Shown here: one piece after another, positions 53,450 through 64,000 of the stretch
Layout of the letters: the number at the start of each line of letters is the position of its first letter
Numbering within the stretch: position 1 is the stretch's first letter
NCBI RefSeq assembly: GCF_001715295.1
Contig: NZ_MDKB01000001.1
Span: 208,346-272,345, forward strand
Direction: 5' to 3'
Length of the DNA stretch: 64,000 nucleotides
From: Streptomyces griseus
GTDB lineage: Bacteria; Actinomycetota; Actinomycetes; Streptomycetales; Streptomycetaceae
The notes under the pieces: generated by a model
Seen by the model: the letters and a program-made list of their open reading frames with translations, nothing else
Told to the model about the DNA's origin: nothing
The model's database searches: none
Made by a program: the position numbers and the translations under genes

Positions 53450-53495
53450 CCGTGTGCTCCCTCGGTGCGGTGTCCCGCACCGAGGGAGCACACGG
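53450..53495 (+). promoter_or_regulatory. 21-bp perfect hairpin in the guaD leader
   Basis: Arms 53450-53470 and 53475-53495 are exact reverse complements around the tetraloop TGTC, and end 31 bp before the guaD start. The stem includes GTGCTCCCTCGG. It has no T-tract. It could be an attenuator, a stabilising leader or a terminator of an unseen upstream transcript. Confidence 0.6.
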
Positions 53496-53526
53496 AGTCC
53501 CGACCGCCTGCAACGAAGGAGCGACC

Positions 53527-54030
53527 ATGACCGCGCACGCCCAGGAGAAGAGCACCCAGGATCTCGAGCGCGCCTGGATGGACGAAGCCATCCGACTCGC
53601 CACGAAGAGCGTCGAGAACGGCGGCGGTCCCTTCGGCGCGCTGATCGCCAAGGGCGCCGAGGTCGTCGCGATCGGGAACAACCACGTCACCTCGGACCTG
53701 GACCCGACGGCCCACGGGGAGGTGAGCGCGATACGTGCCGCCTGCCGGAAGCTCGGCACTTTCTCGCTCGATGGGTGTCTCCTGGTCACCTCGTGCGAGC
53801 CGTGCCCGATGTGCCTGTCCTCCGCGCTGTGGGCGCGGGTCGACCGGATCATCTTCGCCGCCGACCGGCATGACGCCGCGGTGGCCGGGTTCGACGACCG
53901 TAAGTTCTACGACCTGTTCGAGAAGAAGTCCGCGGAGCTGTGGCCGATGGCGATCACGCAGGTGGAGATGGCGAACCGCATGGCACCGTTCGACGCCTGG
54001 CTCGCCAAGGCCGACCGCGTCGACTACTGA
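53527..54030 (+). CDS. guaD: Guanine deaminase (CDA family)
   Basis: This 167-residue deaminase has zinc site 'TAHGEVSAIRAACRKLG' (His and catalytic Glu) and 'TSCEPCPMCLSSALWA' (zinc cysteines). Length and the C-terminal 'ITQVEMANRMAPFDAWLAKADRVDY' fit Bacillus-type GuaD. It converts guanine to xanthine. The xanthine dehydrogenase genes lie convergently next door, so the locus converts guanine to urate. The start at 53527 follows AAGGAG at 6 nt, after a strong leader hairpin. Confidence 0.88.
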   Translation: MTAHAQEKSTQDLERAWMDEAIRLATKSVENGGGPFGALIAKGAEVVAIGNNHVTSDLDPTAHGEVSAIRAACRKLGTFSLDGCLLVTSCEPCPMCLSSALWARVDRIIFAADRHDAAVAGFDDRKFYDLFEKKSAELWPMAITQVEMANRMAPFDAWLAKADRVDY

Positions 54031-54275
54031 CCGTACTCCGGCCGCTGACCCCGCATCGGCCCCAGCCCGGCCCTGCACCGCGCGGCTCATCGCGCCCTGG
54101 CATCGGGTGGCGTGGCCGGGCCACGGTGGACTCCCCGTGAGGTACCGCCGTGAAGCGGGCCCGGATCCCGCCGATCGCTTCGTGAACGCCCCAGGTCTAC
54201 CCCGGTGACCTGGGGCTTTCGCCTCCCCGGTGCGCCGGAGCCCGCCGGGGCGCCGGCACCGCCGGGCCCGGAAGC

Positions 54276-54315
54276 GGTGCCTCGCGTCCGTGCGGTCGTA
54301 CGAGCACGAGGCACC
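54276..54315. terminator. Hairpin in the guaD-xdhC convergent gap
   Basis: GGTGCCTCG (54276-54284) pairs with CGAGGCACC (54307-54315), and an inner CGTGC/GCACG pair extends the stem. It lies 20 bp past the xdhC stop and probably ends the xdh transcript. The rest of the 304-bp gap (54031-54334) shows no gene. Confidence 0.5.
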
Positions 54316-54334
54316 CTGCCTGTGCGGCGGAGCG

Positions 54335-55145
54335 TCAGTTCCCGTCGGCCTCGAAGGTGCGCAGCAGGTCCGCGGCGACGCTCACGGCGATCGTCGCCGG
54401 TTCCTTGCCCGTGATGTCCGCCAGGCCGATCGGGGTCTTGATCCGGTGGATCGTCGCGTCGTCGTGACCGCCCTCGGTCCGCAGGCGCTCGCGGAACCGC
54501 ACCCACTTGGCCGCCGACCCGATCAGCCCGATGGAGCCGAGGTGGGGGGCGCGCAGGGCTGCGTCGCACAGCGCGGCGTCCTCGGCGTGGTCATGGGTCA
54601 TGATCAGGACGTGGGTGCCGCGCGGCAACTCCTCCAGCACCTCCTCGGGCAGCAGCGGCGTGTGATGCACGTGCACCTGCGCCACCGCGTCCGCCAGCAC
54701 GTCGAGCCGTGCCTCGCCGAGCATCCCGGAGCGGGTGTCGATCAGATGGAGATCGAGGTCCTGGCGCGCCAGGATGCGTGCCAGTTCCAGCCCGACGTGC
54801 CCCACGCCGAAGACCGCCACCGCGCCTACCACCGGCAGGGGTTCGAGCAGGACGGTGACCGTACCGCCGCAGCACTGCACGCCGTGCGGTCCGGTCACCT
54901 TGTCGTTCAGGGCGAAGTCGACGAGCTCCGTCCCCGGCTCGGACGCGGCGATCATCTCCCGGGCCCGGTCGATCGCGACGGCCTCGATGTTGCCGCCGCC
55001 GATCGAGCCCCAGGTCTCGCTCCGCCCCACCACCAGCTTCGCGCCGGCGTCGCGCGGGGCGTGGCCGCGCACGGTCGCGACGGTCACGAGCACGCCGGAC
55101 TCCCGGCGCGCCCGCAACCGCGCGACGGCGGCGACCCAGCTCGTG

Positions 55146-55153
<8 letters not shown>
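54335..55153 (-). CDS. xdhC: XdhC-type molybdenum cofactor chaperone
   Basis: This 272-residue protein has XdhC/CoxI N-terminal 'VLVTVATVRGHAPRDAGAKLVV', 'SIGGGNIEAVAI' and 'QCCGGTVTVLLEP', plus a C-terminal Rossmann domain 'VFGVGHVGLELARIL'. It binds and sulfurates the molybdopterin cofactor before insertion into XdhB. The start is GTG at 55153, overlapping the xdhB stop by eight bases; a longer frame would run well into xdhB. It is the last gene of xdhABC. Confidence 0.9.
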
Positions 55154-57583
<2,430 letters not shown>

Positions 57584-57587
<4 letters not shown>

Positions 57588-59074
57588 GACGACACCGCCT
57601 CGGTGGTTCGCGCGTACAGCTTCAGCAGGCTCTGGCCGAGCATCGCGGAGCGGTAGAGGGAACTGGCGCGGTGATCGCTCATCGGCGTGCCCTCCCCCCG
57701 CAGCTCCCGGGCCGCGGCCCCGACGGTCTCCGCCGTCCAGGGCCTGCCCTCCAGGACCGCCTCGGCGGCGAGGGAGCGGATCGGGGTGGCGGCCACGCCG
57801 CCCAGGCCGATGCGCGCCTTGCGGACGATCCCGTCCTGGACGTCGAGCGCGAAGGCGACGGCCACGCTGGAGATGTCGTCGAAGCGCCGCTTGGCGATCT
57901 TGTGGAAGGCCACGACCGGCGACAGGGGCAACGGGATGCGCACCGCGCGGATCAGCTCGCCGGGACGCCGTACGCTCTGCCGGTACCCGGTGAAGTAGTC
58001 GGCCAGCGGGACCTCGCGCTCGCCGTCGGCGTCCGTGAGCACCACCGACGCCTCCAGCGCCAGCAGCACGGGCGGGCTGTCACCGATGGGGGAGCCGGTA
58101 CCCAGGTTGCCACCCAGGGTCGCGCCGTTGCGGATGAGCCGGGACGCGAACTGCGGGAACAGCTCCGCGAGCAGCGGGACGTCGCCGCCGAGTCGGCGTT
58201 CGATCTCGGTGAGCGTCAGCGCCGCCCCGATCACCAGGGAGTCCGGCTCGACGCGCAGTTCGCGCAGTTCGGGCAGCCGGTCGACGGCGACCACGCAGTC
58301 CGCCCGGCGGGCCCGGAGGTTCACCTCGACGCCGAAGTCGGTGGAGCCTGCGATCACCACCGCGTCGGGCCGCTCGCGCAGCACCTGCAAGGTGTCCGCC
58401 AGGGTGTGCCTGCGCAGGAACACCCTGCCGTCCTGGACGTACTCGGTGGCGACCGGTGCGGGCGGGGCCTGCTCGCGCCGCTGCGCCAGCGGGTCCCCGT
58501 CGGCGGGCGTGCCCACGGCGAACGCGGCATCGCGGATCGGGCGGTATCCGGTGCACCGGCACAGGTTGCCGCTCAGCGCGTGCAGGTCGAACCCGTTCGG
58601 GCCGTGCTCTGCGTCGGCGCTGCCGGCCGGGTCCGCGCCGCCGTCCTGGGGCGCGCCCTCGACCCGCTCCGTGTGCGCGCAGCGGTCGGAGCGGTAGTAC
58701 TCGGCGGCCATGCTGCAGACGAATCCCGGGGTGCAGTAACCGCACTGGGAGCCGCCCCGGGCCGCCATCTCCTCCTGCACCGGGTGCAGGGCGGCCGCGG
58801 TTCCGGCGGGGGCGAGGCCCTCGGAGGTGATGACCTCCTGGCCGTCGAGCGCCGCGGCCGGAATCAGGCAGGCGTTGACCGCCACCCAGTCCGTGGGCCT
58901 GTCCACCCCGGGTCGGGCCACCAGGACCGAACACGCGCCGCATTCACCCTCGGCGCAGCCTTCCTTGGTGCCGGTGAGGCCGCGCTCGCGCAGGAAGTCC
59001 AGCGCGGTGGTGTGCGTCGCGGCCGGTGTGAGCGGGGCTTCTTCTCCGTTGACAGTGATCCGCGCCGCTACCAT
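57584..59074 (-). CDS. xdhA: Xanthine dehydrogenase [2Fe-2S]/FAD subunit
   Basis: This 496-residue small subunit has an N-terminal plant-type [2Fe-2S] domain ('GCAEGECGACSVLV'), a second [2Fe-2S] domain ('CGYCTPGFVCSMA', 'GNLCRCTGYRPI'), then an FAD domain ('VIAGSTDFGVEVNLR', 'TLGGNLGTGSPIGDS'). It passes electrons from the Mo centre to NAD+ via FAD. The ATG at 59074 follows GAAGG at 6 nt. It is first in the xdhABC operon. Confidence 0.92.
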
Positions 59075-59937
59075 GACAGGCCTTCGCACCTGTGCACGAT
59101 CGGTCGATCCATGATGTTCGCCAATGGTCAGGCAGCTTTCTGTGTGCAGACACGCCACACGAGGGACGCGGGCGCAGAGAGGCGCGCGGCGGTGACGTGC
59201 TGGAAGGCAGGGAGGAAGAACCAGGGACGTGCCGGAACAGGCACATCAGAACGGCGCGATCAGCAGCCGTGCGCGATCCGGCCCGGGACCCAGACGGTGC
59301 ACTGGGCAAGGCGACCGAGGTCGGAGCAGGTGTACATCCGGCGGTCGCCTCCTTCCGGCAGTCATGGACCGATGGTCACCGCAAGTTAGTGGCTTGCGCC
59401 ACAGAGGTCAAGGGTCCCGCTCGGCCGCGGCACGCGCAAGCGGTCGCGCGCGGAGGGGCGGCATGACCGCCGGGGCAGAACCGCCGGGCCCCTCGACGGC
59501 ATCCGGCCGTCACCGGTTCCGGCGTGGCCGGGGGGCGGTGTCGCGGCCCCAGGTGCCCGGAAGGCCGGTACGGCCCCGGAAGAACGATCCCGCGGCGCGG
59601 GCCGGGATGTCTCTGCTCCTGGACGCCGCGCACGCCGTCGGCGGGCCGGAGCGGGACCCGCTGGACCGCGTGACCGGCGATGCGCTTCAGGTCGGACCGG
59701 CTCCGTCCCGCCCGCGGAGGCGTTCCCGGGGCCCGAAGCCAACACGTGCCCGATCGTCCGAGGCGCGCTCCCGCGCGTTTGGCGGCCGGGCCGAGGGCAG
59801 GCGTGAGCCGCCCGCCGGCGGCGGTGGGGGTACGCCGGGGAGCGCCGGCCGTACCCTCAACCGCGTGCCCCGGGTCCTCGGGCCGGTGGACGACGGATCA
59901 GTGGATCAGTGGATCACTGCGCCGGCGCGTCGGCCGG
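59075..59937. other. 863-bp region without a supported gene
   Basis: It contains the xdhA promoter side and Arg/Gly-rich open frames. One frame from ATG 59463 has a good GGAGGGG but a shadow-like composition. GGATCAGT occurs three times in tandem at 59895-59918. Confidence 0.4.
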
Positions 59938-60297
59938 TCAGTGGTCGGAGTAGCTGAAGTCGCCCATCGTCCAGGCACTGACGTCCTCGATCGCCACGCG
60001 GTACATCCCACCCGTCTCCGGGATTCCCACCTCGCCCTGGAGGATGCGCGCCACATGGAAGTGCAGGTGCGTGGGCGGCCCTTCCTTGCGCGCCGCCGCG
60101 GTGAACACGGCGGAGAAGTCGCTCAGGCGGGCGGAGTCCGCCAGCACCTCCGACACCCGCTGCCGCCACACGGCTTCCGGGGCGAGCCGCCCCGTGATGA
60201 CCGCGCCGCTGGCGACCACGGTCAGGGACATCTGATTGCTGTGCCCGGACTCCACCAGGGCGGCAACGTCAACGAGCAGTTCGTCAGGCTTCGACAT
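59938..60297 (-). CDS. GvpU-like protein
   Basis: This 119-residue protein starts MSKPDELLVDVAALVESGHS. The blocks 'MSLTVVASGAVITGRLAP', 'THLHFHVARI' and C-terminal 'YRVAIEDVSAWTMGDF' match gas-vesicle accessory GvpU-type proteins of similar length. No other gas-vesicle gene is in the window, so it may have another role. The ATG at 60297 lacks a clear ribosome binding site, and upstream in-frame starts add a basic leader. Confidence 0.6.
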   Translation of the reverse strand: MSKPDELLVDVAALVESGHSNQMSLTVVASGAVITGRLAPEAVWRQRVSEVLADSARLSDFSAVFTAAARKEGPPTHLHFHVARILQGEVGIPETGGMYRVAIEDVSAWTMGDFSYSDH

Positions 60298-60450
60298 GAC
60301 AGAGGATTTTAGACCGTGTCCCCGCGTGCGGTTCCGTCGCCTGACGGGTACGGGCATCGGGCACGAGACGGCGGACCCACGCCGTGGCCGGCCGGCAGCG
60401 CTCCTGCGGACTGCCGGAGCGGAGGCGGAGAACCGGAGCGGGTGGGGTGG

Positions 60451-60606
60451 TCAGGCGTCCGCGGAGCCGCCCCGGACGACGCAGGACCGGTTGTTCTCCC
60501 AGCCCCAGCCGGCGCCGTCGGGGTCGGGGGAGCTGCTCGCGCAGTACGGGTAGCCGTTCGGTGCGGTGCCGCCGTTCGAACCGTCGCCGTGGACGGTGGC
60601 GCGCTG
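60451..60606 (-). pseudogene. C-terminal remnant of a secreted carbohydrate-active protein
   Basis: On the minus strand the frame ending at TGA 60451-60453 reads 'GYPYCASSSPDPDGAGWGWENNRSCVV'-like residues (two Cys, WGWEN). This terminal module is seen on Streptomyces secreted glycoside hydrolases and other CBM10-like proteins. No start or upstream domain is present; the frame is lost at about 60606, exactly where a LacI remnant begins. It is therefore a truncated relic. Confidence 0.6.
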
Positions 60607-60836
60607 AGATGGGCTTCGCCGTTCCCGAGGACCTCTCGCTGCTCGCGTGGGACGACTCCCAGCTCTGCCGGATCACGCATCCCACCCTTTCGGCCATGAG
60701 CCACGACGTGCACCAGTTCGGAGCGGAGGTGGCCCGTTCGCTCTTCGCCCTGCTGGACGGCACCCACAGCGGCCCGCTCCAGGTCGCCACCCCGTCACTC
60801 ACCCCCCGCGGCTCCACGGGGCCCGCGCCCCTGTAG
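60603..60836 (+). pseudogene. C-terminal remnant of a LacI-family regulator
   Basis: The frame to TAG 60834-60836 encodes 'MGFAVPEDLSLLAWDDSQLCRITHPTLSAM' (the effector-domain end of LacI regulators), then 'FGAEVARSLFALLDG'. The DNA-binding domain and about the first 260 residues are absent and no start signal is present. It abuts the minus-strand relic at 60606. The two appear to be the outer ends of a divergent regulator-enzyme pair whose middle was deleted. Confidence 0.75.
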
Positions 60837-61166
60837 AACACCGGCCACCCGCGGAACACCCGCCGTGTCCCGTGCCCGCCGCCGTTCGGCACACGCACGC
60901 GTCGGTGCGGGAAGCGGTGCGGTCCCCGGGGCGAGTCGGGCAGGCGCCTCCGGTCGCCGGACGGGTCCCGTGCAGCACGTCGGCCCGGGCGTCGCCGCCC
61001 GGCGGGGGAGCGCCCGTAGGCCCTCCTTCTCCGCATCGAGGAACGGCACTCCCCATGGCCCTGCCTGCCTCCCGGTGTACGGGGCGCCGGGGGCTCGTCG
61101 TGCTCGTGCGTACCGGCACGGGCGGCCGCCCCTCCCTGCCGCCAGGGGCCTCCGCAGGGCTGAAAA
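60837..61166. other. Intergenic region
   Basis: Frames here are shadow-like and no gene was supported. The region leads up to the operator-bearing promoter of the persulfide operon. Confidence 0.4.
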
Positions 61167-61182
61167 ATACCCCCCAGGGTAT
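61167..61182 (+). promoter_or_regulatory. CstR/CsoR-type operator 1
   Basis: ATACCCCCCAGGGTAT is a near-perfect GC-core palindrome of the type bound by CsoR/CstR repressors. It touches TTGCTG (61182-61187), a possible -35 element. Confidence 0.7.
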
Positions 61183-61204
61183 TGCTGTTACAGTGGGGTG
61201 GACG

Positions 61205-61220
61205 ATACCCCCCGGGGTAA
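61205..61220 (+). promoter_or_regulatory. CstR/CsoR-type operator 2
   Basis: ATACCCCCCGGGGTAA lies 38 bp after box 1 and 23 bp before the start codon. With the -35 candidate at 61182 it would cover the -10 position. Two boxes allow paired tetramers to close the promoter. The repressor gene is not identified in the window. Confidence 0.7.
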
Positions 61221-61242
61221 CAGCCTACGAAAGGAGTCCTCC

Positions 61243-62610
61243 GTGTTCTTCGTGGACACCCTGGAGACCGAAGGCCTGGGCAACCGCAGCTACCTCGCCG
61301 GCGGAGCCGAGACGGCGGTGGTCGTCGACCCGCCGCGCGACGTGGAGCGGGTCGTGGCCGCGGCGGCCGGCCGCGGGGTGCGGATCGCTCACGTGGTGGA
61401 GACCCACGTGCACAACGACTATGTCACCGGTGGTGTGGAGCTGGCACGGCTGACCGGCGCGCACTACCTGGTGCCCGCCGCGGCGCGCGTCTCCTTCGAA
61501 CGGGTCCCGGTCGCCGACGGCGACACCGTCACCGTCGACTCCGGCCTCGGCCTGCGGGCGCTCGCCACTCCCGGCCACACCCCGCACCACACGTCGTACG
61601 TACTGGTCGAGGACGGTCGGGAAGTCGCCGCGTTCACCGGGGGATCGCTGCTGATCGGCACGGTGGGGCGACCCGACCTCGTCGAGCCGAGGCTGACCAG
61701 GCAACTGGCCCACGCCCAGCACGCCTCCGCGCACCGGCTCGCCGGAGAACTCCCCGACGACGTGCGCGTGCTCCCCACCCACGGGTTCGGGAGCTTCTGC
61801 TCCTCCTCCCAGGCGGAGGGCGACGCGAGCACCATCGGCACGGAGCGGGCCACCAACGACGCCCTGACCCAGGACGCCGACACCTTCGTGGCCCGGCTGC
61901 TGGCCGGCCTGGAGGACATACCCGCCTACTACGCGCACATGGGCCCGGTCAACGCGGGCGGCCCCCCGCCGGTGGACCTGACCCCGCCGAGGACGGCCGA
62001 CGCCGAGGAGATCGCGGAGCGCCTGGCCGCCGGTGAGTGGGTCGTCGATCTGCGCAGCCGTACCGCGTTCTCGCAGGGTCACGTCGCCGGGACCTACAAC
62101 TTCGAGGCCGACGGCAAGCTGGCCACCTACCTGGCCTGGCTGATCCCGTGGGGGAAGCCCGTCACGTTGCTCGCCGAGTCCGCCGCGCAGCTCGCCGACG
62201 CCCAGCGTGAGCTGGTGCGCGTCGGCATCGAGCGGCCCGCTGCCGCCGCGACGGGCGAGCCGTCCCACTGGGTGCGGGCGGGCGAGAGCCTGCGCTCCTT
62301 CCCCCGCGCGGACTTCGCCGCCCTCCGGGAGGCCCGGGAGCGCGGCGAAGACGTCGTGGTGCTCGACGTGCGCCGCGACTCGGAACGCGCCGGCGGGCAC
62401 GTGCGCGGCTCGGTGCACATCCCCGTGCACGAACTGCGCGGGCGCACCGGCGAGGTCCCGGACGGGACGGTGTGGGTGCACTGCGCGGGTGGGATGCGGG
62501 CCGCCATCGCCGCCTCGCTCCTCGACGCGGAAGGACGCGACGTGGTCGCCGTCGACGACGGCTTCGACGCCGCCGGGGACGCCGGCCTCACGGTCGCCCC
62601 CACCAGCTGA
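61243..62610 (+). CDS. Persulfide dioxygenase-rhodanese fusion (CstB-like)
   Basis: This 455-residue protein has an N-terminal metallo-beta-lactamase domain with non-heme iron ligands in 'ETHVHNDYVTGG' and 'ATPGHTPHHTS', as in ETHE1/CstB. A rhodanese-like segment (about 275-350) appears inactive, and a C-terminal rhodanese has catalytic Cys in 'VHCAGGMRA'. It oxidises persulfide sulfur to sulfite or thiosulfate. The start is GTG at 61243 after AAGGAG. Regulation by persulfide-sensing CstR is expected from the two operators. Confidence 0.88.
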   Translation: MFFVDTLETEGLGNRSYLAGGAETAVVVDPPRDVERVVAAAAGRGVRIAHVVETHVHNDYVTGGVELARLTGAHYLVPAAARVSFERVPVADGDTVTVDSGLGLRALATPGHTPHHTSYVLVEDGREVAAFTGGSLLIGTVGRPDLVEPRLTRQLAHAQHASAHRLAGELPDDVRVLPTHGFGSFCSSSQAEGDASTIGTERATNDALTQDADTFVARLLAGLEDIPAYYAHMGPVNAGGPPPVDLTPPRTADAEEIAERLAAGEWVVDLRSRTAFSQGHVAGTYNFEADGKLATYLAWLIPWGKPVTLLAESAAQLADAQRELVRVGIERPAAAATGEPSHWVRAGESLRSFPRADFAALREARERGEDVVVLDVRRDSERAGGHVRGSVHIPVHELRGRTGEVPDGTVWVHCAGGMRAAIAASLLDAEGRDVVAVDDGFDAAGDAGLTVAPTS

Positions 62611-62638
62611 TCCTCCACGAGCAGAAAGGCACACCACG

Positions 62639-63010
62639 ATGTTCTTCTTCCGACGCGGATCCGGCCGCGGCACTTCCGGCCGCCTCACCCCTCACCAGGC
62701 CCACCGGCGCACCCGTAGCGGAGAAGCGGTGCTCCTCGACGTCCGCGAGATATCCGAATGGAAGGCGGGGCACGCGCCGGACGCGGTGCACCTGCCGCTC
62801 TCACGCCTGCTCACCGGCGCCGAGCTGCCCGTGGGCGTGGCCGGCAGACCGGTGGTGGCGATCTGCCGTTCCGGGAACCGCTCCCAGCAGGCCGCGAAGC
62901 ACCTCGCGGCGAAGGGGATCGAGGCGGTCGACGTCAGGGGTGGCATGACGGCGTGGACCCAGGCCGGTCTGCCCGTCGTCGGTGTGGGCAAGGGCGGCTC
63001 CGCGGCGTGA
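62639..63010 (+). CDS. Rhodanese-like sulfurtransferase
   Basis: This 123-residue single-domain rhodanese has active-site Cys in 'VAICRSGNRSQQAA', 'DVREISEWKAGHAPDAVHLPLSRL' upstream and 'DVRGGMTAWTQAGLPV' at the end. It moves sulfane sulfur. The ATG at 62639 follows AAAGG. Its stop overlaps the exporter start (GTGA). Confidence 0.88.
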   Translation: MFFFRRGSGRGTSGRLTPHQAHRRTRSGEAVLLDVREISEWKAGHAPDAVHLPLSRLLTGAELPVGVAGRPVVAICRSGNRSQQAAKHLAAKGIEAVDVRGGMTAWTQAGLPVVGVGKGGSAA

Positions 63011-63753
63011 GCGTGCTCATCCTGGCTGTGGCGGCGGGGGCCGTGGTCGGCCTGGCGCTCGGCGCGCTCGGAGGGGGCGGCAGCGTCCTGGCCGTACCGG
63101 CCCTGATCTACCTGCTCGGCTTCACCCCGGCCGCGGCCACCACCGCGAGCCTCTTCATCGTCGCCGCCACCTCCGCGACCGCCCTGTACGCGCACGCCCG
63201 CGCCGGACACGTCCGCTGGAAGGCCGGAACGGCGTTCGCCGCCGCGGGCATCGTTCCCGCCGCGCTCGCAGGGTCGGCCGCCGCCCGTATCCCGCAGCCG
63301 GTCCTGATCTCGGCCTTCGCCGTGATCGCCGCCCTCGCGGCCGTACAGATGCTGCGACCCGCGTCTGCCGCCGGCCCGGCGCCGACCGTACGGCCCCTGA
63401 AGGCGGGAGGCGCCGGAGCGGGGCTCGGGGCGGTGACGGGGCTGCTCGGTGTGGGCGGCGGATTCCTCGCCGTCCCCGCCCTGGTCACCGTCCTGGCGTT
63501 CGAGATGCAGGCCGCCGTCGGGACCAGCCTGCTGGTCATCACGGTCAACTCGCTGGCGTCCCTGTTCACCCGGGCAGGCGGAGCGGCGGGGCTGGACTGG
63601 GCGGTGGTGGCGCCGTTCACCGGGGCGGCGATCCTGGGCGCCTGGGACGGCAAACGGCTGGCTGCCAAGGTGTCCGGAGCGGGGCTGCGACGGGTGTTCG
63701 CCGTCGTGCTCCTCGCGGTCGCCGCCTTCATGCTCGTCGACGCGCTGCTCTGA
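63007..63753 (+). CDS. TauE/SafE family sulfite/organosulfur exporter
   Basis: This 248-residue membrane protein has about seven or eight hydrophobic segments and the paired TauE motifs 'GLALGALGGGGSVLAVPALIY' and 'VTGLLGVGGGFLAVPALV'. It likely exports sulfite or thiosulfate formed by the dioxygenase. The start is GTG at 63007, overlapping the rhodanese stop. It is the last gene of the operon. Confidence 0.87.
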   Translation: MSVLILAVAAGAVVGLALGALGGGGSVLAVPALIYLLGFTPAAATTASLFIVAATSATALYAHARAGHVRWKAGTAFAAAGIVPAALAGSAAARIPQPVLISAFAVIAALAAVQMLRPASAAGPAPTVRPLKAGGAGAGLGAVTGLLGVGGGFLAVPALVTVLAFEMQAAVGTSLLVITVNSLASLFTRAGGAAGLDWAVVAPFTGAAILGAWDGKRLAAKVSGAGLRRVFAVVLLAVAAFMLVDALL

Positions 63754-63818
63754 CCGGCAGCGGAGCACGAGCGGGCCGGCAGCCGGGTGCGACCGGGCGT
63801 CCGGGTGTGGCACCGGCC

Positions 63819-63839
63819 CCTGTCACAGGATCTGACAGG
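63819..63839. terminator. Weak hairpin after the TauE gene
   Basis: CCTGTCA (63819-63825) and TGACAGG (63833-63839) form a 7-bp stem with a 7-nt loop in the convergent gap after the operon. It is a modest terminator candidate. Confidence 0.35.
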
Positions 63840-63904
63840 TGTGATCGCGCGATGGCGCCCGGTGCGGGACGGCAGGGGCCCGGCAGCCGGCGGGGCCGGC
63901 GGTG

Positions 63905-64000
63905 TCAGGCGAGGGAGAGGAAGAGCTTCTCCAGGCGGGCCCGCATCTGGTCACGGTCCCCGGTCGCCTGTCCGCCCTCGGCCATGCACTGCTGGAGGCC
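63905..64000 (-). CDS. Unidentified protein, C-terminal end only
   Basis: The minus-strand frame ending at TGA 63905-63907 reads 'QQCMAEGGQATGDRDQMRAR' and '...LEKLFLSLA' with strong GC at third positions, typical of real coding sequence. The 31 visible residues are too few to assign a family. It converges on the TauE gene. Confidence 0.6.
   Translation of the reverse strand, partial: GLQQCMAEGGQATGDRDQMRARLEKLFLSLA

Noticed and set aside
59895..59918. GGATCAGT in three tandem copies, considered as a CRISPR-like or integration repeat
   Set aside because: Only three 8-bp units without spacers or neighbours; too short to mean more than chance slippage.
59463..59957. Possible 164-aa plus-strand gene with a good GGAGGGG ribosome binding site
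   Set aside because: Composition is Arg/Gly/Pro-rich without any domain, and it runs into the GvpU-like gene end. The ribosome binding site alone is not enough.

Overview
The window is high-GC actinobacterial DNA and reads as Streptomyces. The evidence is strong GC bias at third codon positions, many GTG starts, ATGA/GTGA stop-start overlaps inside operons, a full set of zinc-free ribosomal protein paralogues around a Zur-type box, and DrrA/DrrB-type and Xdh-type operons. Only the sequence was read; no database search was run, so family names rest on recognised motifs and architecture.

Left part (1-10.3 kb). A truncated minus-strand gene encodes tandem Ig-like domains in 285-bp repeats. It is followed by two small genes of types common in actinophages, an M50 site-2 protease with CBS domains, a DrrAB-type ABC exporter and a zinc alcohol/formaldehyde dehydrogenase. 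A divergent zinc-starvation locus follows: rpmG-rpmE-COG0523-rpsR-rpmF to the left and rpmB-rpsN to the right of a shared Zur-like box. All the ribosomal proteins are zinc-ribbon-free, and the COG0523 protein has lost its GTPase motifs.

Central metabolism block (10.3-21.2 kb, all minus strand). An acetyl-CoA synthetase, 2-oxoacid dehydrogenase E1alpha, E1beta and E2, and a stand-alone acyl carrier protein form one tightly packed operon. Upstream lie a two-subunit NAD-type formate dehydrogenase and a flavodoxin. Next (21.6-30.3 kb) come accessory genes: an AAA/STAND-like ATPase, a CBS protein, a universal stress protein, a membrane-anchored hypothetical, a SMI1/KNR4 protein, an epoxide-hydrolase-like enzyme divergent from an XRE-cupin regulator, and a secreted PL9 pectate lyase with a clear promoter and a LacI-type operator.

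The most striking region is 30.4-52 kb. A four-gene minus-strand operon (acyl reductase, PfaD-like ER, PfaA-like KS-AT-ACP-KR-DH, PfaC-like KS-CLF-AT-DH-DH) is an iterative polyunsaturated-fatty-acid-synthase-like 'secondary lipid' system. A wax-ester-synthase/DGAT-type acyltransferase is divergent from it, with a flavin monooxygenase and a small ABC exporter beyond. It has a single ACP, the AT fused inside PfaC, and a reductase plus ester synthase. I infer that it makes a reduced (aldehyde or alcohol) lipid that is esterified. The chemistry is unproven and no phosphopantetheinyl transferase is visible here.

Right part (52-64 kb). A small secreted protein is followed by a purine-catabolism locus, guanine deaminase with a 21-bp perfect leader hairpin facing the convergent xdhA-xdhB-xdhC operon, and then a GvpU-like gene. 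Next is a decayed locus where the C-terminal ends of a LacI regulator and a secreted carbohydrate-active protein abut head to head. The window closes with a persulfide-detoxification operon (persulfide dioxygenase-rhodanese, rhodanese, TauE/SafE exporter) behind two CstR/CsoR-type operators, and the last codons of an unidentified minus-strand gene.
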